From Lycocorax pyrrhopterus obiensis (lineage: Eukaryota; Chordata; Aves; Passeriformes; Paradisaeidae): a DNA stretch of 64,000 bases. Made by a program: the position numbers and the translations under genes. Positions 25,561-37,898 of the stretch are shown piece by piece. The number at the start of each line of letters is the position of its first letter. The first letter of the stretch is position 1. Under the pieces are notes generated by a model. That model was not told the DNA's origin and made no database searches. It saw only the letters and a program-made list of their open reading frames with translations. The DNA is taken from assembly GCA_014706295.1 (NCBI GenBank), contig JACSVZ010000002.1, positions 17,902,494 through 17,966,493 on the forward strand. Direction: 5' to 3'.

Positions 25561-28500
25561 GCAACAGAATCAGCCCCAAATCCAGAACTGGCAAAATCCA
25601 TTTTCTGTACAGTTCCACGCAGAGCGAGGTCCTGCAAGCATCACCCACCATTTATTTCTGCCAACACTGTATGTCTCTGTGCCTTCCTTCATTCTAGATT
25701 GGAAGCAAATTAAGCCTTTGGAAAATAGAAAGGGATTTACATAAAGTATTAATGCCTCTTGATGCAACGGTATTCAATATTTTATTCTTTGTTGCTTCAC
25801 ATCAATCAGAGTCTCTCAGATTTCAGACGAATGTTTGCCCAGTCACTGTGTAAAGCCAAATATAAAAAAAAAAATCTGCTCATTCCTTGACTGCAGTTAA
25901 TTATGTATTTATAAGATCATAGTCTGGTGGATCACAGGTATGTTGCAAAAACCTAAAATATAAAAAATCATTATAGACTACATTTTGCATGCAAAACTGG
26001 AAAATTCTACAATTTCTATCATCACTTATAAAGATTAATAAAAATTCTTATAATCAAACAAAGGAGGTCTAAAGCCTTCTACAGTATTTCTCATAAACGC
26101 AGTCAGGTTACTATTGTTACATATCACCTTATAAAACTGTGAGATACACAGACTGTTGTTCTTCAGCAAGTACTGTTTGCCAAAACGGACTTTCATTTTC
26201 TATTCCATAATTAATTCATGTTTACATATAGGTGTCTAGAGGCAAAACCTACACCTGAACAGAAAAGTGTATCAGCTACAGGTTTTACATTACTATCCTT
26301 AAGAATTCGCTGAGGAACTAAACATCACATAATGATGAAATGACTTTGTCAAGGTTATGCAAAATGTGTCTGGCAGAAATGGGAATCACACTTTTAATCA
26401 CCAGAGCCTACTTAACCACAAAAGTCAAACTTTCACTCTCTTGAATTTGGAAAAAAAAATAATCTAAATCAAAGTGTCTTCATAATCCACTAGAAATGTA
26501 TAATATAATTGGATACTGAATAAATAAATCCAAGTTTACATGCAGTGATATGTCTATTTTGCCAATATTGACATACGTCTTCTTGGCTAATACTGACTGC
26601 TTTTTCTGTATTTTAATATTAATATATAACAATTTTGTTTAGATTTGCTGTATAGTAACACCTTCCTCTGAAACTGGATCAATTTTTAAATACATTTTTA
26701 AAGTACTTCTTTCAAAGCCCATAATAAAAATTTATCTGAAATTTACTCCATCTCTTCCAAACTCAAAAATACCAGCCTCTAATGCTATAAAATCCAAGTC
26801 TACTATAAATGCCTGGTTTATTTTAGTTTTGTGTGTCACACTTTCAGACCAAATGCTTCTAATGAGATTAAAAGAGAAAAACATCAACTAAATAGAACAA
26901 CTCACCTGGGCATCTTAGAAGATCATTTCAAATCCATATTAAAGGCTTTCCTAGGATAGTTCTAACACTGAGGAATAACATATTGGCCACAAGAGCCTGT
27001 GGTTTACTTTAGCCCTAGGATAATGAAAAAAGCAGAACAATAAATAAATGGTCATTTGTCTCCACTTTCACCAGTGTTGCATGGTATGTTAAAACAATGC
27101 AAGCCTGAACTGTATAAACCTCCATCCCTCAAAAATTGTGAATGGTTTCTCTGTGCTGGAATGTTTCACTGATTCCTGCTAAGGGATTTGCAAGGTTGAG
27201 TAGAAAAACAGAAACACCTTCTGTGCTTCTCATATGAACATCACCATCTTTTTGAGGTACCTTAGGAACCAGCAATGAGAGAGGATCAAAATGGGCAGTG
27301 GTTGCTGCAAGGTTTGTTTGAGTCCAAACAATCAGATTGAGATCTTTCTTGGTGTCACTGATGATAATAAATGTGATGATATTAGTTCCTTCCTTGCTCA
27401 ATGTGAAAGGATCTTCATATATCTGCAAACAATTCATAGCCATATTTCATGAGCTCTGGAACTGAAGGAGTCACCAGCAAATAAGACTGGCTCTGCCCTG
27501 GTTTAGTTCTATTAAAAGAAATAAATATCAAAACAATACAAATCCTCCATGCTTGTCTCAGGGACTACATACAACTAAAAGTAGTGTGATTAGTCTTTGC
27601 TGTGAAAATACTACAGTCACTCAGATCTGTCTAAATGATAAAAAGAAAAATTACTACTAGAAATAGAGACTTAAAATTATTTTTAATAACATCTATATTT
27701 AAACTCCACAATAGCTAAACCATAAAGCATGTATTTCATAGTAAGCTCTGCAACTAAACAACACTTAATTCTTTAAACATCAAACTACTTACCAGCCTAC
27801 CAAGCCTTTAGGGCTATAACATTAAAATATAACTTACAATCGCAACAGCCAACACAAGGAAATGTGAATTCTTGTTCACAGGATGTTACAAGGCAACTTA
27901 AACCCGTGTACCAAGATTACGCTTTAATCAAGACTAATCCCCCTTTCTGTTTTGGAGCAAACACATTCCCAGACCTCTGGTGGTTTAGGGCACCCCAGAG
28001 GATGTCCTAAGACAGATCAAAGCTTTGCCTGCCAGCAGCACAGGTGTTGCTGCAGGAGTCTGAACTGCCCCACAGGTGTTTCTGGGACACTCTGTGTTGG
28101 CTACATGTCCCAAGCCAGACACATAAATTGCTCTGTGTGACTATCTTAACCTCTTCACCTCAGCTGATGGTAATTATGTCATGGGATACTCCAGGAGGAG
28201 GAAAATGAGTGTGAGGATTCACCCAAGCTCAGTAAATGTCCTTCCTTCTAGTCTCTCCGACTCCTATATGTGCAAATTACTCCCACTTACAGCCTTCTTG
28301 TTTCAGTGGAAATCAGAGATGTTACTTGAATTAAGCTGTTTTCCACCAATCCCTGCTTAACCTACTCACACCCAGTCTGCTACACAGCACCTAAGGCAGC
28401 CTGTACTGACAGTAAACTCCTCACTAGGCTTAGCAAAGGTTCCTCTTGACATACAATCATTCATAAGACCAGTGATAGGTGAGCAGGTGTTGAATGGCGC

Positions 28501-28589
28501 CTTCAAGTGTTTCCAGCTTAAAAGCCTTCATGGGAGGGGGGCATCTTTTAAACAACATAGAATCTAAAATTGAGAAAGCAATAACTCTC
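25561..28589. other. Unique AT-rich DNA with one open minus-strand segment
   Basis: Mostly AT-rich sequence without repeats. A minus-strand frame at 27443-27129 is preceded by a fair splice acceptor, TTGTTTGCAG, with the first base after it at 27422. The frame stays open for 98 codons, then stops. No domain is recognised. Confidence 0.4.
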
Positions 28590-28729
28590 CCTGAGATTAG
28601 CTCAGCTGGTCAGAGCAGAGTGCTAATAACACCAGGGTCATGGGTTCAATCCCTGGATGGGCAATTCTCTTAAGAGTTGGACTTGATGATTGTTGTGGGT
28701 TTCTTCCAATTCAGAATATTCTGTGACTC
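28590..28729 (+). mobile_element. tRNA-Ile-derived SINE with CR1-like tail
   Basis: The head is a degenerate tRNA-Ile(AAT). It has a Pol III A box TAGCTCAGCTGG at 28598-28609, an anticodon loop CTAATAA with AAT at 28625-28627, and a B box GGTTCAATCC at 28643-28652. The body continues directly into GAGTTGGACTTGATGATT and TTCTTCCAATTC, then ATTCTGTGA. That is the end structure of CR1, so CR1 proteins could have mobilised it. This head-and-tail design matches the passerine SINE known from zebra finch (TguSINE1). It is not a working tRNA gene: the acceptor-stem ends do not pair well and a tail is fused on. Confidence 0.85.
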
Positions 28730-31700
28730 AGGTCTCTTGGGTGACTCTTTATCTCCTGTAGTGATGCAACAGCTCCTTGCTGCCACTGACTGGAAGCTAA
28801 CTATCAAATAAATTACATTTTTAATGTCACAGTACTTATTCTTTGATTGCTCCTGGACACCAATTCACCATCGTACTGAAAAAACTGAGAATGCAATTTA
28901 TAACCAGAGAATTGGCCAAGACAGCCTCACACAACCCCACCATTCACATCACGATCAGTAAAGTTAGAATGAGCAGCAATTCACATATTGTTTCTTTGCC
29001 TAAAATTCTTCCTACACAGATAATTTAACCTTTCCTTAGACACCCTGCCTCTCTGCTGGGCTTTGAAACTCAACAATAAAAAAGCCTTGACCTTAGCTGT
29101 ATGCCTTCTGCCATGTTGTGACGTTTCCTTCTAGACTTTGGGAGACATAAACCTTAACAAACCTTCACAGGCCTTCTCGAAAACATTAGAAGCAATTTGG
29201 CACAGCTGAACACAAATCCCTTCCCACAGTCATGCCTTGCCACCTCTCTGCTCCGGTGAGATAAGAGTTCGCCCTGGCAGCTGATCCCACTTTCTGGAGC
29301 ATGGAGGAGACCAAGAGATGGAATGCTCCTACAAAACTTTAACTCAAACAGCTCCTGACAGCATTGGAGAGATCACCTGGGAGAGAGCAGCTTCTTTTCA
29401 AAGGAGGGCAGAGTAAGGAGCAGAGTAAATACAGGTCAGAAAAAATTCATCTCCCAAATCATCTTCCCCAGATCCCACTGCTCACTTTGTCCCTAAGCCA
29501 CAAGGTCCTGGGTGCTGTCAGCAAGACATTCAGGCTGGACTTCCATCAAGTCCTGCCTCACAACAGCACCCAGCTCTGGCAGGGACAGGACTGCCGGAGC
29601 CCTGCTCCTGCCTCCACCCACATTTTAAAGCTAATGCCTGATTCAGAAAATAGTATTCCTCAAGAAGTGCCAGAAAGTTCATTTATATGTGATTATAGTT
29701 TTCTAAACTCCTTAAAATTCAAAAGTTGGAGTTAATTTCAACATTAATTGCCTAAATATTCAGCCAAATTGCTTCCCTGCTCCCAAGTGAGAGGAGAAAA
29801 AAAACAGACTCATCTCAAGGTTTACAAACATAATTGCTTTGGCATCCATAGCTGTGAAATAGTGACAGCTCTTCATAACATCAAATTTACTTGAATATTC
29901 AAAAGTTAGACTTCTGGGATCACTGGAATTGATGTAGTTTTCCTTTTTTGGGCTTTTTTTTTTCTTTTTGTGTTTGGCTTTTTATGAAGTAAACTGGACT
30001 TTATACAAACTTTGCTCTAATAACAGTTACATAGAAAAATTACATAAGCAAACATAGGTAAGTCTATCTCATCAACAAAAGTTATTAGAAACCCAGAACA
30101 GGAAGCAAGACTTGGATGCAGGAAGCAGGCTAATATTTACTTTTAGGTGCTTTTCTAAAACCAACTACCTTTCAAGTTCACTTCCATCCTTTAAATATAA
30201 TTTCTCTACCTTCCAAAACAGCTACGACTGGTGCTTCCCCCCACTTTATTTAGCACTTTGCCATGAAAATATGACAGCAAAAAATGCACACAGCTTCTTT
30301 TGAATGGGATTTTAATTCATAATTATATCCCTGGTAGAAAATATTCCTACATTAAATATGTATTAAACTCTCATTCATCCATTTGTATGTGATTTCTGTC
30401 AATCATAAGCACAACTGTTTTTTCAGAGCAGTAAAAGCTGTAATGGTTGACAAGCACATAAAAACGGACCTTTTGCATACAGCTGGTCCAGGTTTCTGCT
30501 TCAAAGAAGGAAAAGCGAAGAGTTTTTTTCTGCACAAAAATATACTGTAAACAGTGCCGCTGTCTGACAATTTTGGCAGGTATAATTTAGTAAGAAAAGC
30601 AAAAGCCAACTGGAATATCTTAAATCACAGAATCACAGGGCTGTTCTGCTATGTTGAAAACTTCACGGTAATTCTGAGGCTGCTGTGCATATTTCCCACA
30701 GAAAACAAAAGGTGTGTATATATACATATTTATTTAAGTCCTAACCAATTAGCATCTCAGCTTCCACCTCCCTGCCTCTGGTTAAAGCACCACTTCTTTT
30801 CCCTAACCTACACTACACACACTTAACAAAGCTGTGGGTGCCTAATGTTCTCCCACTTGACATGTTAGAATCGTTTTTAACAGCTTAGTTTACAACTGAA
30901 TGCCTGTAATTTCCTAGCATGTCCTGAGGCAGTTTCCTAAACTGTGTTATTATCTCGACAAGTCTTCAGGGACAGGGCTAAACAAGGTTTAAAATGTTAT
31001 CTACAGGGCTCCTCCGGGGTTCCTAAAGAGTTTTTCTAGTTATTTGGGTGCTTAATATCAATGGGGGAAAGTGCTTTTATACTTTTTTATTTGGCATTAT
31101 CTTTCTGCCACCATGTATTTTCCACAACTAACAAAGTTATTGCCCATTTTCATTTGTAGAAAACCAGCATTTTTTTTATTGCCTCTTGTATCTTCTAACA
31201 ATTTCTATAATTAATTTCGTAACAACACCTTCCACTGAACATTTTTTCCCTGAGCACTTCCGAAATTGCTATTAGGAAGGCTCTTCTCCCTTATTGTATG
31301 TTTAATCTTTCTAAAACATTACCTCCCCTAAATTTTACAAGAGTATTGTAAAACATTTCAGAAACGGAAAAAAAAGTCAGTTTTGTCACATTAATTATAC
31401 AAGTACTTCAAGTTTCCAGGAGTCATTTTTTCAATTTATTTTACTCTTATTCAGCATCTTCATATTCAAAATGACATGAAATTACATGTCTCACTGTTCC
31501 AGTAAGGGGAAGAAATCTGCAACCACAAAAAATCTGTACTTTTTTTTCCTCCCCCTCCTTGAAAATGCACTGCAGAACTACTCTGAACATCTGGGCATGA
31601 CAGGGAACTGGATGGGTTTTTGCAGTACAAACAGCTCAGCAGAGTTATTTTGTCTTCATTTTTGTCTACTTTACAAACTGATAAAAATGGGAATTGCGTC

Positions 31701-34700
31701 TCTGACACATAGTACATGAACACTAAAAAAAGTGACTCCTGCTTCTGCTTTTGATTGATTTTTTGTATTTACTTCAAAATTATAGGGTGAACCACAACTT
31801 TTGGGCAGACTTTTGATACCTGGGAGAGAGTCTGGCCATTTAACATTAAAATCTGTCAAATTTTTGAAAATTACAATCAAGACATAATTTGGGGTTAGAA
31901 TTCTGGCAGAAATAAAAATGCTGCTTTGAAAGACATCTGAAGTTACAGGTGTTCCTGTCTATTTGTTGGTTACATCAATGGGATTAGGCAGCACCCACTC
32001 TCATCTGGGATCATATGTTCAGGTCCTTAAGTTTTTAAGGCATGACCATCAAATGCTTCAACTTTCTCTATTGATGTGAAGCCTGAATATGGAATTGGAT
32101 GACCATTCCAACAGAGATCCATCAAGGTAACAGAAGAAATAGGCTCAAGGGCATTCTGCATTGTGTGGAGCCTGATGTGGGGCACTTGCTGTGGCTCACA
32201 CAGGAACAGCCTCTTCAGACAAGGGTTAGCACTGACTGTTCTGAGTGGGTCCTGGCGCACTGTGAAGCCAGCTCCCAGGCACACCTCTGGGTGGGGGGCA
32301 CAGAGGTTCCCTTCTCAGCAAGCAGGGGTTGGTGATGGCCTGGAAAAACTGCTCAGAGCTGGAGCTGAACAAAAGACTCACGCTATGGGGTGTCAGTGTT
32401 GTGCTGCTGTGAAGTCCACACAGAAATCCTGCATGACTCATAATATCCATTCTTTTCCAAACCCTGCAACAAGCACCGAAAAGCCTCCCAATTGAGAAAT
32501 GTTTCCTGTGTTCATCTGCTAACTTTGATTAAAAAGATGCTTCCATAACTTTGTAACACATCAAACCAGAAGAATGAGCAAGATTCCAGACAGTCACAAA
32601 CCAGATTAACATCCCAGATACCATCTAGCCAGAAAGAACATCAGTGTAATTCAAGCTATATATTCCAGATTTATACAATGGTAATGAATAAAATTCCATG
32701 GCCATGTTTGATTTTTAAAGGTAAAATACATTCTGTGCTACATTTTCATACCTACTGAGACCAATAAAATCACTAAGTGAGAATTAACAATTAGTTCTCC
32801 AGGTACAATACAGAATCACTTTTTAAATTCTCTGTTCTGGTTTTAAGAAACATAAATAATAAAACCATGAAAAATAAAAATGGAAAATTGAATATGAATT
32901 CTAGCCTTAGACAGCTACATTTTTCCCCCCACATAAGACTACTTCTAGTATATCTCAGTCAATAAAGCAGAGATAAAATGTAGGGGAAAAAAACCACTAT
33001 TCCTATAAATTTAGTGATAATGTATCATAATTATTAGAAGATGAGTTGATTAATAATTAATTAATAGCTGGATTGATAATAATAATGAATGCTTATTATT
33101 GGTAAATAATTAAAAATCTGGTAAGACAAATCAGATATTTCTATACTTCATATTTAGACATTTTAGTTTTCTTAAGTCAGGTAACTTTTCTTGACTACAC
33201 AACAAAACCAGCCACAGCAAATATCACTTAAGAGTTAACAGTTTGACTCTGAAAATTTAATTATGAAATTTAGTTTTATTTTTCTTTATGTAACAGAATC
33301 ATTTCTTCATTAAAACACATAGTTGATTCAAGAAGAAAATTGATTAAGTATGTAGTTGTATAATACAAGTAAGAGATCACAAGCCTAGAAACAAAACATT
33401 AATGCTCCCAAAATATTTTCAAGAGAGCAAAATATTACTTTGAGACAGAAATCCACAATTATTTGCCTTATAACTACCAGAATAGTATTACTTCTTCTCA
33501 TAAGATTACAGATTAAATTGAATTTGTCTGAACTAATTTTTTACCTACAATACGTTGTCTTACTCATTTGAATGGGATTTTGGCAGAAGATTCAAACATT
33601 TCCCATTCTTAAGCTTTTTACCATTAAATTTGATTTATAAGGTAATAGGTAGTTTAATGCATTGCAAGAGGATTCTTTGACCTAATTACTATGTTAAGTG
33701 AACTGTAGTATTTTTCTCCTCAGTTATTTATTGGTTTCACAGCAGAAGCTCAATCAATTTCTTTCCTGTTGACAGAGGCATATAAATGTCTATCTTCCAT
33801 GTAGATATTCTTAAATGCTAACAATGATCTAGAACATGATGACCTACATTAATTTATTTCTATTTTATCTTGAACTACTACATGAATGGAAAGAAGAAAA
33901 AGAAAACAAACTGTGACTGCTAAAGTGGTTTCTGGAAAGTACCCAACGAGGAAAGGACAGCCACTGACATGGACTTCCAGCTCAACAATAGCTAACACTG
34001 GGCAGGAATGAAAGGCAGGTAATTACAGACAAGCAGAGAAATAAGTGAAGCCTCTCTGCCATCCAGCTGAAACACCAGGTCAGCCTCCCAGCTGTGTGGC
34101 TGCTCAGAGCTCTCTCCTGAGCACTGGGGAAATCCCCAAATGGGGACTTGCTCTATAACCTTCCCTGCAGAGCCCAGTGTAGGAGGCATTGTAAAGCTCC
34201 TCCACTGCACTACAGTTCCCAAAGCAGCAGCAAGCAGGAGGCTGCAGCAGCACTGTGACACCTGCCCTGTCTCCATCCTTGTCCATGCCTGTGCAGTGGC
34301 TTCAGCACTCCTGGGCTCTGCAGGAAACTCGAGCTCCTTCCCAAATCTAGGGAGAGAGAATCCCAGTCTCTCCTATGCCTGCCCTAATCACGACCATACA
34401 CAACCCTTCTCAGCACTCCTCCTGTGCATTAATTATTTAAAATATTCAACAGGCAACTCATATAATTGTATTTTCCTCACTGAGTTCAATACAGGATGTC
34501 CTGCAGCTGAGAGGTTCAATTCATAACAAGGAGGTGGCACACTTGGGTCTATGGGCACCAAAAAAGAGATACATGAACATAACTAGAGCCACAATGTAAA
34601 TTAAATCTATATTTGCTCAGAAATAAACAAGGCAGTTGTGTTAGATGTATCAAAGACAGGGTGAGAGGAAGGCACAACAGAACAGGTTTCACAACTAAGG

Positions 34701-37123
34701 ATTTAATTTCAGCCATCCGTGAAACATATTAGCTCACTTAGAAATAATTTCTTCTGTGCCTCTTCTGCAGAGAAATCAAGTGAAGACAAAACTAGGAGAA
34801 AGCATCCTAAAAGAGAATTCAAGTACAGCCCACACTTATTACAGAAAATGGAGTCACCAGGCACGACCCAAGCTGCCACATGGAGGGAACAGATAGCATA
34901 AATCACCTTCACTTCCTACTTGCACTAAATCGCTCTCGCCCATCTTGACCTCCCACAAATTTGTTTTGCAAAGCCAGAGTTATCCATCAAGTGATCTATT
35001 CTGAGCAAGCCGAAGAACAGCCATATCTGCATGTATAGAAAGCTCTCTCCAGAAAAGTCATCTGTTACCTTTTGCTTGTTAGCGGTCCTGCACAGACTTG
35101 TGAGCTCCCAAACCCCTCCAGAACCTGGTAAAAACTTACACCCGGGAGGTTAAAACAATGCAAAAGTTTCCTATGCCGATTGCCGAGGTCAAAAATATTT
35201 CTGTGTTCCACAGAACTACTGACTGATGCTGACACAACTTGTACCTAACCATCCTTGAAACATTTACTGGGCTAAACTTTCAGCATAATGATTTTATGTG
35301 TGCATTAAAAAAGATGTTGTAACAGTTCATCACAAGCTTCTTTCTGCTCCATAAAAGAATGTGAAACACAGGAAATGAGAAGTCAATTGCTTTTCTGTCC
35401 GTAGATGAATGAGTGAGATGCCAAGGTTGTGTAACAAATGCAAGGCATTCATTCCCTATAAATCAGAACATACAGATTCCCTATTTGTGCATTCCCTGAA
35501 GTGGCAGAAAGGCATAATACATTTTGAGGTAACATACATTGAATTCAGTCTAAAATGTGGCTATTAACAGGGACATCCAGATACTCACCTTCAGAAGGAC
35601 TTCATGCTTCTGAATTTCTTCTTCAAACTCCTCCCACTTTCATCATTAAACACTGACTTTTAAAATGCAATTTATTATGAAAAAAAAAAGCAGACATTGA
35701 GGAAAACAACTCTTCCATGAATGTCCACATTAACAACAAAACTCACTACCCGGGGCTTTTAAAACATGCGGGTCTCACAAAGCTTTGCCAGTTTGGAGAC
35801 AGCCAAACTGAAATTTTCAAAGTTCCCTAACTCAGTAGCAGCCCTGAAGGTGCTGGGAAACCCCCACTGGGATGTTTCAGAATTCAACTGCAGCCAGCAG
35901 AATCACAGGCTACAGCAGCCAGACCTCTGCTAGGAATCAGCATCACCACATGAAAGCACTACTCAGTTTCCAATTTAGCGGCAATTTTAGAAATTGAGTA
36001 ATTTTAAATCTATAGCAAGAGGTGCCCAATCAAAACTAAGCAGGAGTTTATTATATGTATTAAGAAAGGACTAATAAAGCTGAAGAATGTGACTTTTAAA
36101 CAAGAACCTTCTGACACCCGATTAAAAGCCCAGGGCAACCTGGCTGCCTGTGTTCTGGGGGACACAGCCATGGCCCGCCTCAGCAAACCCATTCCCAGAA
36201 CACACTGGAGGGGGAAAGCTCTGAGCATTCTGAGACCAAACTGCTCTATGTTTTGACAGACTTTTCCCATCCTGCAGATGCTCATGATAGACTCTGAGAC
36301 ACTCCAGCACACAAAGAAGAGATGAATTTAACCCTCAGTGGGGAACAGCAGAGGTGGCTGTGTGAGGTGGAAAATTTTTCATGAATTCCACAAAATGGTT
36401 GTAAATGTAAAAATGTTTACATTTGGGTTCATGTGATGGTGATTTGAAAGAGACAGGAAGAAGCAAAGTAAAATCTCCTGAAAAACAGTTTGATGAGATT
36501 TCAATGCAAGTCAGAAAAAAGTTCCAAATAGTGACACTATAAACTTCTTCAGAAAAGAAACAGACCTTCATCTCTATTTTGTGATAGAAGAAATAGGTAG
36601 CACACAACAGAACACAGCTTAGCACACCACTACAAGTATTAAATTGCAGGTCTCTGATCAGCATTGTCAGAGGAAAAAATAAGCCACACTTAGAACACGG
36701 GATGAAAACAATTCTTCTTTTGTAAGGTATAAAACTAATAACTCTCAGGAAGTATGTTTCTAAAAGGAAGGACATGAAGAAGAACCCCCCCTTCCCCATG
36801 TTCTCATCCACTAAATTCCTCCCTCTCCAGAGAGTGACAAGTCTATATCAGAGTACATGTTCAGGTACGGAAATCAAAGTACAGGCAGTTTCAATTCCAC
36901 CAAGCTGCTGCATTTGAAACCTGTGGTTAGCTCATTTTTCCCAAAGCTAATTTTTCTTCAGAAACTTCTGTGCAGAAAATACATGGGAAAACAGAAAATT
37001 CCCTTGGAAATACAATTTGTATTTGAAGAAAGAAAAAGTAGTCCACAGTCATGCTGCCAGGTAAATTTTATATGTGTGAATATATACATACACATACATA
37101 TATATTTTTTAATTGTGTGTGTG

Positions 37124-37126
<3 letters not shown>
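28730..37126. other. Unique DNA, AT-rich, with a TAAT-dense block
   Basis: No repeat family was identified apart from short simple tracts. The block 33043-33120 is unusually dense in TAAT/ATTA cores. A minus-strand frame at 32312-32027 has leucine-rich-repeat-like spacing but no confirmed identity. No gene can be named across more than 8 kb. Confidence 0.45.

Positions 37127-37158
<32 letters not shown>
37127..37158. repeat. (AT)16 microsatellite
   Basis: A pure 32-base AT alternation. To its left is a GT stretch (37115-37124) and beyond that a variable AC/AT stretch from about 37079. To its right is a short GTAT repeat (37159-37170). The perfect self-complementarity allows cruciform or hairpin formation, and length variation between individuals is likely. 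Confidence 0.97.
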
Positions 37159-37169
<11 letters not shown>

Positions 37170-37579
37170 AGCTAACATATTTGAAACCTACACTTAGGGG
37201 GTTACTTTGTCCTGGACTCAAAAACCTTTAGTTAGGAGAAAAAAGATGTTTTCATTGTAGTGTCATGTAGATTTTCTGCTGCAGCCAGTCTGTATGATAT
37301 TTCTTCCTAAACTAAAACTCTTTTTTCTCTTCAGGCTATTGTCTAAACACAGACTCTGTGTTACAGCTGGAATTGTTTTCTACAAATGAATTCTGCTACT
37401 GCTACAGGAAGAGACAACAATTGTTATTTGGAGAATGACCAAGTTGCAACTATTGCTTTATATTTTTTTGTATTTCTCCTTCCATTCTCAGTTCAAGCTG
37501 TTTAGAGCAGAAAGGACTCTTCTTCAAATCAAAACCCAGATTTGAGGATAGGTACAAATTACTGTAATGTCTGATATTA

Positions 37580-37898
37580 GAGCAGCCTGCCAGTACCAAA
37601 AGGGAGTCTACAAAAAAAGCTGGACAAGGATTTCTAAACAGGACATAAGAAAAAGGGGAAATGGCTTTAAACTTAAAAAGGGAAGGATTACATTAGATAT
37701 TAGGGAGTGGGCGTGTGGTGAGGCACTGGAACAAGTTGCCCAGAGAACTTGTGGGTCTGTCCCTGGAAGTGTTCAAGGCCAGGTTGGATGGAGCTTTGAG
37801 AAACCTGATCTAGGGGAAGGTGTCCTAGCCCATGCCAGGGGAGTTGGAACTGGGTGATCTTTAAGGTCTCTTCTAATCCAAACCATTCTTTGAGTCTA
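37580..37898 (+). repeat. CR1 LINE 3' fragment, about 320 bp
   Basis: It contains the final codons of CR1 ORF2 and the 3' UTR. Landmarks are GGGAGTCTACAAAAAAAGCTGG, GGGGAAATGGCTTTAAACT, TTAGATATTAGGGAG, GGTGAGGCACTGGAACA, GGTTGCCCAGAGAA, CCCTGGAAGTGTTCAAGG, CCAGGTTGGATGGAGCTTTG and GGTGATCTTTAAGGTC. It ends in an octamer-like ATTCTTTGAGTCT. A short internal deletion follows the ATTAGGGAG stretch, where consensus copies carry the FF..R codons. The open frame at 37567-37857 is the remnant of the ORF2 C-terminus read through the UTR. Confidence 0.92.

Noticed and set aside
28590..28662. Functional tRNA-Ile gene
   Set aside because: The tRNA-like part is diverged, lacks good acceptor-stem pairing and runs straight into a CR1-like tail, so it is a SINE head.
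30622..30639. CR1 end (AATCACAG twice)
   Set aside because: Two octamer-like words suggest a CR1 terminus, but the following sequence does not match CR1.
36958..37221. Minus-strand frame with an Ile-Tyr run
   Set aside because: It is a translation of the (AT)n microsatellite.
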